A DNA stretch of 9,788 nucleotides from JBFJWU01 sp041623475 [NCBI: bacterium]. GTDB lineage: Bacteria; J088. Where the stretch lies: assembly GCA_041623475.1 (NCBI GenBank), contig JBFJWU010000104.1, positions 1-9,788 of the forward strand, written 5' to 3'. Numbering within the stretch: position 1 is the stretch's first letter; each line of letters starts with the position of its first letter. Both the position numbers and the translations under genes were made by a program. Shown in pieces: positions 1 to 7,601 of the stretch. The notes below the pieces were generated by a model. That model saw nothing but the letters and a program-made list of their open reading frames with translations, ran no database searches and was not told the DNA's origin.

Positions 1-1472
1 CGCCCCTCGGCCAGTTCCTGCTGCCGATCACTGCCGCCGTCCATATCTGCAGCAGCCGCCAACGGGATATCCGGAAGGGCGCTCCGGACATCCTGCCAGT
101 CGGCACCGCGCAGGAAGCGGTCGTCCTTGAGCACGTTCAGCTCCTGGTCCAGTGCCGCCTGCAACGATGAAGCAGCCCCCTGCAGCAGCAGATGTCGCTC
201 GGCGCTGACCTGGGTCATCCCCAGCCAGCCCAGCAGCGCCCGGATCGTCGTCCCGTTTACAAGCAATGTCAGCACGACAATGCCAGCGGTCAGGAACAAC
301 AGCTGCGCGCCGGCCTCGCCGGAAATCCGTTCATCCTGGGCCACAACCAGAGCCAGCGACAGGCCAACGGCACCACGCAACCCGCCCCAAGTCAGGACGA
401 CGCCCTCGCGCCAGTCCAGTCCATAGCCCCATTTGGACAGAAACGGCGACAGGATTGAATTGACCAGCGCGCGCACAATGTGGATCGCCACAAACAGCAG
501 TGCCAATGTCCACCAGTCCGCGACATAGACCGGGTCCACGCGCATGGCAACAACGACGCCAACCAGGATGAAGATCAGTGAATTGGCCAGGTACGCCAGC
601 ATCTCCCAGAAATGATGCAGGAACTCCACGACCTCGGAACTGATCCGGGTACGTCCATAAGCTGCAAACATCAGTCCCAGGGCGACAATCGCCAGGACAC
701 CCGACACATGGAACATTTCCTCGGCGATATAGAACGTCAGGTACGATGCGGCAATCGTCAGGGTGATTTCGACCATCGCATCGTTAAAGACGCGGCCGAT
801 CCATCCCAGGACAAACAGCGCAATCCCGACACCGATCGCAAAACCACCAAGGGCAACCCGCACGAAATCACCGGCGATGCTGGCGGCATCTGCGGCTTCG
901 CCGGAAATTGCCATAGCGTAAAAGACTGTAAAGGCAACGATCGCTGTCCCGTCATTGAACAGGGACTCGCCTTCGATAATTGTCGCCAGTTTCTTGCTGG
1001 CACCCAGTTCCCGCAGGATTGCAACCACCGCTACCGGGTCGGTCGCGCTCATCACGGCGCCGAACATCAGCGCAATCGGCCACGACCAGGACCACGGCAG
1101 TGCGTAATAACCGAACCCGGCCAGCAGCACAGTCCCCAGCATCAGGCCAGGTACGGCCAGCAGCAGGACCTGGCCAAAACTGCGGCGTACCGTATGCGAA
1201 TCCATCGCGAATGCCGACTCGAACAACAGTGCCGGCAGGAACAGGAACAGGATCATGTGCGGGTCGATCGCCGAGATGGCGTGCACGGACTCAACCAGGC
1301 CCGGCATTCGCAGTTCCATCGCGTGGCTGGATCCGATGACGCCCAGGCCCATCCCCAGCAGCAGCAGGGCCACCGTATACGGAAATGCTGAATTTCTCAG
1401 CAGGTTGCGGGCGGCCGCCCCCAGCAGGAGCGACACAATGACAAACAGCAGGATTGCGACACCTTCATGCAT
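1..1472 (-). CDS. CPA1-family Na+/H+ antiporter, SOS1-like (partial, C-terminus off left edge)
   Basis: Inner-membrane monovalent cation/proton antiporter of the CPA1 (NhaP/NHE) family, expected to exchange cytoplasmic Na+ for external H+. The frame stays open for 490 codons to the window's left edge, so the 3' end is missing. About 12 hydrophobic segments can be seen, beginning at residues 6-20. Family signatures are intact: SATDPVAVVAILRELG at 142-157, GESLFNDG with the Asn-Asp pair at N173-D174, HHFWEM at 286-291, and GLRGAVGL around R366. The signatures SATDPVAVVA, LGASKKL, IIEGESL-ND and HHFWEM match plant SOS1 more closely than E. coli NhaA types. After the last membrane segment (about residue 425) a hydrophilic tail begins, as in SOS1 and sperm NHE. 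ATG at 1472 is the first start after an in-frame TGA nine bases upstream; its ribosome-binding site is weak. It lies 42 bases downstream of the PHP lipoprotein gene. Family is secure; ion preference and tail domain are not visible. Confidence 0.93.
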   Translation of the reverse strand, partial: MHEGVAILLFVIVSLLLGAAARNLLRNSAFPYTVALLLLGMGLGVIGSSHAMELRMPGLVESVHAISAIDPHMILFLFLPALLFESAFAMDSHTVRRSFGQVLLLAVPGLMLGTVLLAGFGYYALPWSWSWPIALMFGAVMSATDPVAVVAILRELGASKKLATIIEGESLFNDGTAIVAFTVFYAMAISGEAADAASIAGDFVRVALGGFAIGVGIALFVLGWIGRVFNDAMVEITLTIAASYLTFYIAEEMFHVSGVLAIVALGLMFAAYGRTRISSEVVEFLHHFWEMLAYLANSLIFILVGVVVAMRVDPVYVADWWTLALLFVAIHIVRALVNSILSPFLSKWGYGLDWREGVVLTWGGLRGAVGLSLALVVAQDERISGEAGAQLLFLTAGIVVLTLLVNGTTIRALLGWLGMTQVSAERHLLLQGAASSLQAALDQELNVLKDDRFLRGADWQDVRSALPDIPLAAAADMDGGSDRQQELAEG

Positions 1473-1514
1473 GTCCAGTCAAACCGCCCCTGATCTGCGA
1501 CACGGGCTTACAGT

Positions 1515-4500
1515 CTAATGACCGCCGTGCCTGATTAACCAATCCAGGAATGCAACAACGCTGTCCTGGTCCGTCAGTTCCGGCGCCAAAGGAATCGCGC
1601 CAGTGCCGCTTTGCAGCCCCCCGACCACGCCCGGCGCATCAAAGGACCCGTTGCCGTTTTCGTCGACAAAAACTGCGTTGGTATACCCGAACGGCAGTTC
1701 GTCCTCGTCAACCAGAACCGGGAACATCGGATAGTTATCGCCGTACGATTCATCGTCGCGGGCCACGGCAACGACCCACGCATCGTCGTCCGGGGTCCAA
1801 TCCACGGTCCAGCGGATGCTCTTTTGGCCGCCTGCCGTCGAAAAGTCACCATCGGTCACGCGGCGTGAAAACAATGGTTCGGGATAGGCGTTTGCCGGGT
1901 CGCCATAATGGGTCGCGACATCCGCCGTGTTGCTGAAAATGTCAATCGTATCGACACTGATCCAGTCCGCCATCCAGACATCTACCTGCAGCTTGACCCC
2001 ATCCGATCCATTGGCTGTTTCACCCAGAACCGCATCGGATCCATCGGCATTGGACACGACCGTCAAGTTGACCAGGGGGCCGTTGGTCCCCATCAATGCA
2101 CCGTCCTGGATCGTGCTGGCCAGTTTTGCCGGGGTAATCTCGGCGGGTTCGTCAAAGTCGCCGCCCACCAGCAGGTAACTGCGCGGGGCGCCGGCCTCGG
2201 ACGTGTACCATTGGTGGGTGTCCGACACCGCAACGCCGGTCTTGGGCTGGCCGATATTCAGGAACGCAAACAGGTCATTGAGTCCGGCATTGACCTCGAG
2301 GTGCTCGTTGTACAGCTCGAACGCATCGAAATCCGTACTGAACAATCCGGTATCGGATTCGCTGGTAACCAGATCCGGCGATTCCGGGTCCATCCGGAAA
2401 ACGTCGGGACGGGTCCGCGACTGCAGCGTATCACTGTCCAGCTGAATCGCCGAGAAGTACCCGAACAACAACGACCGCCCGTGATTCACCTGCACAACCG
2501 GATTATCCACTGCACCCATTTCGCGGAGTCCTGCAAAAATTGCCTGCGGTGTCAGCGTCGGTCCCCGACCGCCGCCACCGTCCAGCGCACCATTCTGTAT
2601 CTGGCTAGAGTCTATCTGCAACGGGTAGGCATTGAAATGACCCAGATCAAAGAATGTCAATTCTTCGCCAACCATGCTGGCCAGGTAATCCTGCAACCCC
2701 ATGTCCCGGATCGTCGGCGAGATGTCGGTCAAATAGTCATGGTCCGTGGTCACCAGCACATCGACGCCTTCACCGACAAATGTCAGGATCCGGTCTTCGG
2801 TGGGAACCGGTGAATCGGGGCTGTTGACCATATGCACGTGCAGGTCTGCCGAGATCCATCCGGCCGTATCAACGACCCGGTCCAGGTCCACGTCCAGGTG
2901 CTGCGTCTGCCCCTCGCCCAGCGTCACCCGGGTCGTATATCGCGAAAACTCCAGCCCCCGCGACACGACCACGTCGTAGGTCCCTGGCAGGATCTCCAGA
3001 CGGTCGGTATTCCGCGCCCCCCGGCGCGCCATCACGTGCACTTTGCCGTTGTGGTCGACGTACGCCTGGGTCAGGATCCCGTCGGCAAAGCTGTCATAAA
3101 GCGTATCGCCAAACAGTCGCGTTTGCTCGGCCGCGCATTCGCCAGCGCAAACCACCGAAACCTTGGCTGGCTGGGCAACGGCTCCCGTTCCGACGGACGC
3201 GTCCAACCCCGTGATCGCGAATGTCAGTGCCGCTGGCCGGGATACAGTTGGCGAGATCGTCGCCTGTCCACCAGCCGAAACCTGCACGCCGCCGACCCGT
3301 TCCTTGTAGCCGCCGACGACCTCGGCAAATACCTGGTATCCGCCCGGGCGCAGGTCACCACGGAACTGCCCGGATGCATTGGTCGTCAGGATCGTTTCCA
3401 GTCGGTCACCGCTGACAAACGCCAGGCGCGTGCCAGTCGCCGCAGCGCCGCCACTGGACAGCGTCCCGCTGACACGGCCCGTCGCAACACCGTCGATCTC
3501 GTAAGCTTTGCTGGTCATGTCATTGAACGAATCAAAAACAATCACGTCGCGACTGACGACAGCAGATTCCCCCGGCCCCAGCCGGTAATAGCCGGGCGGC
3601 GGGTTCACATGGTCAAATCCCAGCAATAACCCAGACAGGAAGGGGATTCCCTCGTCCGTCCCGTGCAACAGGATCCCGATTCCGGCGTAACCGAATCCGT
3701 TGGCAGATCCAGCCATTTTCAGCGCGTACCCGGCATCCCCGGCGCTGTACGCCAGCAGGTCGGCCTCGGCAAACAGTCCAGTGGGGCTCAGTTCCAGCCC
3801 GAATCCCGGCTCGCCGTCGATCACGGAATTCGAATTAAACGTCGACACGTCACCACCCGAATCAATAAAGTCGGTCATGGTGGTCAATTGCGCCCGGTCG
3901 GTGGGATTGCAGATCGCCGTATGGACCTCTATATGGGCCGCATCAGCGGTCAGGACATAGTAGTTGGTCGCCACCAGCGGGATTCCGTTGTCCAGGTCCC
4001 ACGGCACCTGCAGGTCAATACCGCCGCCACCGGATGTAAAATTGGCCCCCAGGACCTTGACGCCGCCGGGCAGGTTGACAAAATCCATCAGTTCCAGCGG
4101 CCCGCTGGCCTGAACGACCAGCACACCATCGCGGCCATTGCGCAACGTCCGGATGTCCTGGGCATCAATCAGGTACGACACCCCTATCAAGGGCGAGATC
4201 TCGCCCATCACATCCCGCCATACCCCGTCGGCCCGCTGGACATCGGCATCAATCAGGGTCCCGCCGTAATTGCCGACAAAATGCTGACGCGACGGCCCCT
4301 GGATCACCGCCCGGATCCGGTCGTTCTCGATCAGGTAGTCGCCGTCCCGGGCCGTAAACGCCCCGCCCGACCGTTCGTTACGGTACTTGATGGATGCGGC
4401 ATCGTCGATCTGTTCAAACGACACTTGCCCGGACGCCGACAGGCCATCAAAGTGAGCCTGCAGTTCGTCCGGCAGACAGGTTGTTGCCGACGTTGTCCCG

Positions 4501-4571
4501 CCACTACTGCCGTCGCAGGACACCAAAAAAACGCCGCACGCGACGACGGCACGAATCCGTGTTCCAATCAT
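1515..4571 (-). CDS. Exported lipoprotein with PHP metal-dependent hydrolase domain (CehA/McbA-like)
   Basis: A 1018-residue predicted lipoprotein carrying a PHP-superfamily metallohydrolase domain. Residues 1-18 form a signal peptide ending in the lipobox L16-V17-S18-C19. Residues about 60-360 are a beta-rich region. A carboxypeptidase-regulatory-like beta-sandwich lies at about 364-442, followed by further beta-rich sequence to about 568. The PHP domain (about 571-830) has every expected metal ligand: DLHVH (H578, H580), TDHD (D610, H611), GEEL (E636/E637), GHFN (H645), VNHGR (H697) and SDTH (D784, H786). An active two- or three-metal centre is therefore likely. A C-terminal beta-rich domain ends with an EF-hand-like loop, D970-x-N972-x-N974-G975 to D978. 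PHP enzymes hydrolyse phosphoesters; the CehA/McbA branch includes carbaryl hydrolases that act on carbamate esters. The substrate here cannot be read from sequence. Asp at +2 after the lipidated Cys would favour inner-membrane retention by the E. coli rule. The start is ATG 4571; GTG 4577, two codons upstream, is the alternative. Confidence 0.9.
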   Translation of the reverse strand: MIGTRIRAVVACGVFLVSCDGSSGGTTSATTCLPDELQAHFDGLSASGQVSFEQIDDAASIKYRNERSGGAFTARDGDYLIENDRIRAVIQGPSRQHFVGNYGGTLIDADVQRADGVWRDVMGEISPLIGVSYLIDAQDIRTLRNGRDGVLVVQASGPLELMDFVNLPGGVKVLGANFTSGGGGIDLQVPWDLDNGIPLVATNYYVLTADAAHIEVHTAICNPTDRAQLTTMTDFIDSGGDVSTFNSNSVIDGEPGFGLELSPTGLFAEADLLAYSAGDAGYALKMAGSANGFGYAGIGILLHGTDEGIPFLSGLLLGFDHVNPPPGYYRLGPGESAVVSRDVIVFDSFNDMTSKAYEIDGVATGRVSGTLSSGGAAATGTRLAFVSGDRLETILTTNASGQFRGDLRPGGYQVFAEVVGGYKERVGGVQVSAGGQATISPTVSRPAALTFAITGLDASVGTGAVAQPAKVSVVCAGECAAEQTRLFGDTLYDSFADGILTQAYVDHNGKVHVMARRGARNTDRLEILPGTYDVVVSRGLEFSRYTTRVTLGEGQTQHLDVDLDRVVDTAGWISADLHVHMVNSPDSPVPTEDRILTFVGEGVDVLVTTDHDYLTDISPTIRDMGLQDYLASMVGEELTFFDLGHFNAYPLQIDSSQIQNGALDGGGGRGPTLTPQAIFAGLREMGAVDNPVVQVNHGRSLLFGYFSAIQLDSDTLQSRTRPDVFRMDPESPDLVTSESDTGLFSTDFDAFELYNEHLEVNAGLNDLFAFLNIGQPKTGVAVSDTHQWYTSEAGAPRSYLLVGGDFDEPAEITPAKLASTIQDGALMGTNGPLVNLTVVSNADGSDAVLGETANGSDGVKLQVDVWMADWISVDTIDIFSNTADVATHYGDPANAYPEPLFSRRVTDGDFSTAGGQKSIRWTVDWTPDDDAWVVAVARDDESYGDNYPMFPVLVDEDELPFGYTNAVFVDENGNGSFDAPGVVGGLQSGTGAIPLAPELTDQDSVVAFLDWLIRHGGH

Positions 4572-4573
4572 AG

Positions 4574-4580
4574 CCACCTT
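4574..4580 (-). promoter_or_regulatory. Ribosome-binding site of the PHP lipoprotein gene
   Basis: AAGGTGG lies just upstream of ATG 4571, with five bases between AAGG and the start codon. It overlaps the alternative GTG start at 4577-4575, which favours the ATG. A weaker AGG five bases upstream of the GTG keeps that start possible. The two choices differ by only two residues. Confidence 0.5.
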
Positions 4581-4696
4581 GACCTGTGGTTGGTTGAATT
4601 TGCTGGCTCTATCCTAGCAAATCATCGATGCAAAGCCCGCGCGCGAACTGTAATCGCGGACCTGCAGTGGCCCGCAGATCCGCCACATTGGCACGC

Positions 4697-5632
4697 TCAG
4701 GGATGAGACTGGAACCAGGTGACGATTTCAGCCGGTGTACCGGCAAACCATTCGTGGCCGGCGCGGGGGTCGGTGATGACCTTGGTCGTGACACCGGTGG
4801 CCGCCAGGGCGGCTTCGTATTCTTCCATGGTACTGATTGGTACAACCCCGTCCTTTTCGCCATGCAGGAACAGGACCGGCGGGTGATCACCCGGCAGGTC
4901 GTCGGGAATCGAACACAGCAGGCCGGCACAGGTTGCATATGATCCGGCGACGATCGCCACACTGGCCATCCGGTCCTGGTAAGTGACCGCCAGGCGGCTG
5001 GTCATGTAGCCGCCGCTGGAGATCCCGGCTGCGTGGATGCGGTCGCCATCCAGGTTGCCAAATGTACCATAGGTAATCGCATCAAACATGGCCAGCATCA
5101 GCGAATGATCGTCAGAGTTTTCCCAGTCGCCGCGATGGGAAATCACGTTGCTCTGCCAGGAATTGATACCGGCGTTGCGCTTGGGTTCCGGCGTCAAGAC
5201 GGCGTAACCCGCATCCAGCAACGCCTTGATCACGCGTGGCTCGTAAACGCCACCAAATGGGGCCTCGGTGGTGGACAGCCAATAGGCCTCGGCGGCCGGA
5301 CCGGCGCCCTGGAACAGCAGTGCAACTGGCCAGCCACCAGCCGGTGCCGCACCCAGGGGATGCTGCCAGTGAATGGTACGGGTACCGCCGGTCACTGTGC
5401 TCAATGAACTGGTCTCGTACAGGCATCGTTCATAACACTGGTTCTCGGCGCATAATTCGACCGTTTCGTCGATCGCTGGTGGCTCGACGCCGTCACAGAT
5501 AAAGACACTGGTGATGGGCTCGGTCGTGTCCGTCACACTGGACACCGCGTTTTTCAGGTCGTCGGTGCCCAGGCATGCAGTAAACGCAGCCAACAACGCA
5601 ATCGCCGCAAAGACTCGCAGGTCAGGCCTCAT
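4697..5632 (-). CDS. Lipoprotein alpha/beta-hydrolase, PHB-depolymerase-like esterase
   Basis: A 311-residue predicted exported serine esterase with the alpha/beta-hydrolase fold. A hydrophobic signal segment (residues 7-19) ends at F18-?-type lipobox residues F17-T18-A19-C20, a slightly non-standard lipobox because Phe replaces the usual Leu at -3. The nucleophile elbow is G203-I204-S205-S206-G207, giving Ser205 as nucleophile. Asp261 (GEKDGVVP) and His293 (AGHEW) complete the triad at the usual spacing. GGWPVALLFQG at 99-109 supplies the first core strand and probable oxyanion loop. Six cysteines remain after Cys20 (46, 61, 66, 70, 235, 240), suggesting disulfides in an oxidising compartment. 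The closest general family is the PHB depolymerase/feruloyl-esterase-like (LpqC) group; the true substrate is unknown. Leu at +2 would favour outer-membrane sorting in E. coli. An in-frame TGA sits just upstream of ATG 5632, so this start is firm although its ribosome-binding site is poor. It follows typA by 43 bases. Confidence 0.87.
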   Translation of the reverse strand: MRPDLRVFAAIALLAAFTACLGTDDLKNAVSSVTDTTEPITSVFICDGVEPPAIDETVELCAENQCYERCLYETSSLSTVTGGTRTIHWQHPLGAAPAGGWPVALLFQGAGPAAEAYWLSTTEAPFGGVYEPRVIKALLDAGYAVLTPEPKRNAGINSWQSNVISHRGDWENSDDHSLMLAMFDAITYGTFGNLDGDRIHAAGISSGGYMTSRLAVTYQDRMASVAIVAGSYATCAGLLCSIPDDLPGDHPPVLFLHGEKDGVVPISTMEEYEAALAATGVTTKVITDPRAGHEWFAGTPAEIVTWFQSHP

Positions 5633-5675
5633 GATTTGTCAGTTTCCCACAGCGTGACCGTTCAACCAAATATGC

Positions 5676-7487
5676 TCAGACATCCGCGCGCCGGCGGGCC
5701 TCGCGCTTGCGGGCTTCGGGGTCCAGCAGGCGCTTGCGGGCCCGGAGTGATTCTGGGGTGACCTCGACCAGTTCGTCGTCATTGATGAACTCCAAAAACT
5801 GCTCCAGCGCCATCTTGCGTGGCGGCGACAGCAGGACGTTGTCATCAGACCCGGAGGCCCGGACGTTGGTCAGCTTTTTGGTTTTGCCGACGTTGATCAC
5901 CAGGTCCCCGGGGCGATTGTATTCGCCGACAATCATCCCGCCGTAGACCGGTGTCCCGGGACCAACAAAAAATTCGCCCCGGTCGGACAATTGAAACAGT
6001 GCATAGGGAACGGTGTCGCATTTGTCCATCGCCAGCAGGGCACCCTTGCTGCGCTGGGGAATTTCGCCCAGGAACGGACCATATTCGGCGAACCGGTGGT
6101 TAAACACGCCCTCGCCACGGGTTGCGCTCAGCAGCTCGGTACGAAAGCCGATCAGGCCCCGCGTCGGCACTCGAAAGGTCAACCGGACCCGGTCACCCAT
6201 ATGCTTCATGTCGCTCATGGTTCCCTTGCGCCGCCCCAGCCGTTCAATAACCGCCCCGCTGTATTCGTCCGGAACATCGCAGACCAGTTCCTCGACCGGC
6301 TCTTCCAGGCCGTTGTCGCCGTCCCGCAGCAGGACCTCGGGACGTGATACGGCAAATTCGTAACCCTCCCGGCGCATTTTCTCAATCAGGATCGACATGT
6401 GCAGTTCACCGCGACCGGCGACACGGAACGTGTCAGCATCGTCAGTGTCCTCGACCCGCAGCGCCCGGTCGTACATGGCTTCCTTGTGCAGGCGCGCGCC
6501 GAGCTCCCGACTGGTGACAAATTTCCCTTCCTGGCCTGCAAACGGGGAGTCATTGACCTTGAACTCGACAACCAGGGTCGGTTCATCAATGCTCAGCGGC
6601 GGCAGTGCTTCCGGGTTCTCCGGGTCCGCAAGGGTCACACCGATATCGATGTTGTCAAAACCGGAAACCACCACAATGTCACCAGCGGACGCCGTCTCTG
6701 CCTCGACCCGTGCCAGGCCGGCAAACAGTTCCAAACGCGTGACGCGCCCCCGGCTGGCGTTGCCGTCACGGTCAATCAGCACCAGGTCCTGCCCCTTGGC
6801 AATTCCGCCCCGTTCAACGCGCCCCACCGCCTGCCGCCCGACATAGTCACTGTGGGCCAGGCTGGAAACCAGCAGCTGTGTGGTGCCGTCCGGGTTGCAA
6901 GGAGGCGCTGGGACCACACTGCTGACGGTATCAAAAAGCGGTTTCAGGTTGTCGCCCGGCTGATCCACGTCCGGTCCGGCGTAGCCATCCCGCCCGGAAC
7001 CGTACAGTACCGGATATTCGATCTGGTCCTCGTCGGCATCCAGCGAAATAAACAAGTCCAGGATCTCGTCCTCAACCTCGGCGATCCGGCGGTCCGGCCG
7101 GTCAATCTTGTTGATCATGACGATCGGTTTCAGCTTCAGTTCCAGGCTTTTCTGCAGGACGAAACGCGTCTGGGGCATCGGCCCTTCCGCGGCATCGACC
7201 AGCAGCAGGACACCGTCAACCATCCGCAGGATCCGCTCCACTTCACCGCCGAAATCGGCGTGACCGGGCGTGTCGACGATATTGATTTTCAAATCGCCGT
7301 AGGTGACCGACGCGTTTTTGGAGAGGATCGTTATCCCGCGTTCGCGTTCCAGGTCGTTGGAATCCATCACCCGTTCGGCAACATCCTGCCGTTCGTGAAA
7401 GATTCCGGCCTGTTGCAACATGGCATCAACCAGTGTGGTCTTGCCGTGGTCAACGTGCGCAATAATGGCGATATTTCGAAGCTGCAT
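5676..7487 (-). CDS. typA: Translational GTPase TypA/BipA
   Basis: A ribosome-associated GTPase related to EF-G and LepA, known in other bacteria to help 50S assembly and growth under cold or other stress. The 603-residue protein has all G-domain motifs: G1 HVDHGKTT at 11-18, G2 RGIT at 50-53, G3 DTPGH at 72-76 and G4 NKID at 126-129. The EF-Tu domain II, EF-G-like domain III with the FRVAGRGELHMSIL stretch, and the TypA-specific C-terminal region (LTNVRASGSDD, then LEQFLEFINDDELVEVTP) follow in the normal order. Length matches the family norm of about 600. I chose ATG 7487 because the protein then begins MQLRNIAIIAHVDHG, like E. coli BipA. ATG 7526, 13 codons upstream, would add non-conserved residues and sits in the arm of a GC-rich hairpin. 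The ribosome-binding site at 7487 is weak (GGA four bases away). The gene is intact, and its family assignment is certain. Confidence 0.97.
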   Translation of the reverse strand: MQLRNIAIIAHVDHGKTTLVDAMLQQAGIFHERQDVAERVMDSNDLERERGITILSKNASVTYGDLKINIVDTPGHADFGGEVERILRMVDGVLLLVDAAEGPMPQTRFVLQKSLELKLKPIVMINKIDRPDRRIAEVEDEILDLFISLDADEDQIEYPVLYGSGRDGYAGPDVDQPGDNLKPLFDTVSSVVPAPPCNPDGTTQLLVSSLAHSDYVGRQAVGRVERGGIAKGQDLVLIDRDGNASRGRVTRLELFAGLARVEAETASAGDIVVVSGFDNIDIGVTLADPENPEALPPLSIDEPTLVVEFKVNDSPFAGQEGKFVTSRELGARLHKEAMYDRALRVEDTDDADTFRVAGRGELHMSILIEKMRREGYEFAVSRPEVLLRDGDNGLEEPVEELVCDVPDEYSGAVIERLGRRKGTMSDMKHMGDRVRLTFRVPTRGLIGFRTELLSATRGEGVFNHRFAEYGPFLGEIPQRSKGALLAMDKCDTVPYALFQLSDRGEFFVGPGTPVYGGMIVGEYNRPGDLVINVGKTKKLTNVRASGSDDNVLLSPPRKMALEQFLEFINDDELVEVTPESLRARKRLLDPEARKREARRRADV

Positions 7488-7525
7488 GATTTCCAGTCCG
7501 TGATTCACGATAGACCTGTGCGCCA

Positions 7526-7540
7526 TCCCCCGCCGGGGGA
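7526..7540. other. GC-rich hairpin in the typA leader
   Basis: TCCCCC and GGGGGA form a perfect six-base-pair stem with a three-base loop, 39 bases upstream of the chosen typA start and 51 bases past the mutase stop codon. No run of T follows on either strand, so it is not a classical intrinsic terminator. In the minus-strand transcript it could be a leader structure or an RNA processing/stability element between the mutase and typA. Function is not shown by the sequence. Confidence 0.4.
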
Positions 7541-7587
7541 CGATCCAGGTCGTTGATGGTTAGTGTCCAGTGCCCAGGCAGGTCGGC

Positions 7588-7601
7588 GATCCTAGAGGAT
7601 C
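7588..7601. repeat. Palindrome GATCCT-AG-AGGATC over the mutase stop codon
   Basis: Two perfect six-base arms separated by two bases span the TAG stop of the mutase gene (7594-7592 on the minus strand). As RNA it would form at most a five-base-pair stem with a four-base loop. It could slow 3' decay or be chance; the coding constraint on the last codons makes chance plausible. Confidence 0.3.

Noticed and set aside
4571-4640. Promoter for the PHP gene using minus-strand TAGGAT near 4610 as -10
   Set aside because: The hexamer is imperfect and no acceptable -35 lies 16-18 bases upstream.
4642-4658. Possible terminator CGCGA-N7-TCGCG between the esterase and PHP genes
   Set aside because: The stem is only five base pairs and no T run follows it on the minus strand, so it does not meet the form of an intrinsic terminator.
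612-4706. A chain of long plus-strand open frames (612-1391, 1908-2813, 2832-3629, 3663-4706) opposite the antiporter and PHP genes
   Set aside because: Their translations are rich in Gln, Arg, His and Pro with no recognisable motif, while the minus-strand frames carry full family signatures. They follow from GC-rich codon use on the sense strand.
6399-7556. A 385-codon plus-strand open frame opposite typA
   Set aside because: It is antisense to the highly conserved TypA G domain and domains II-III and shows no domain of its own.
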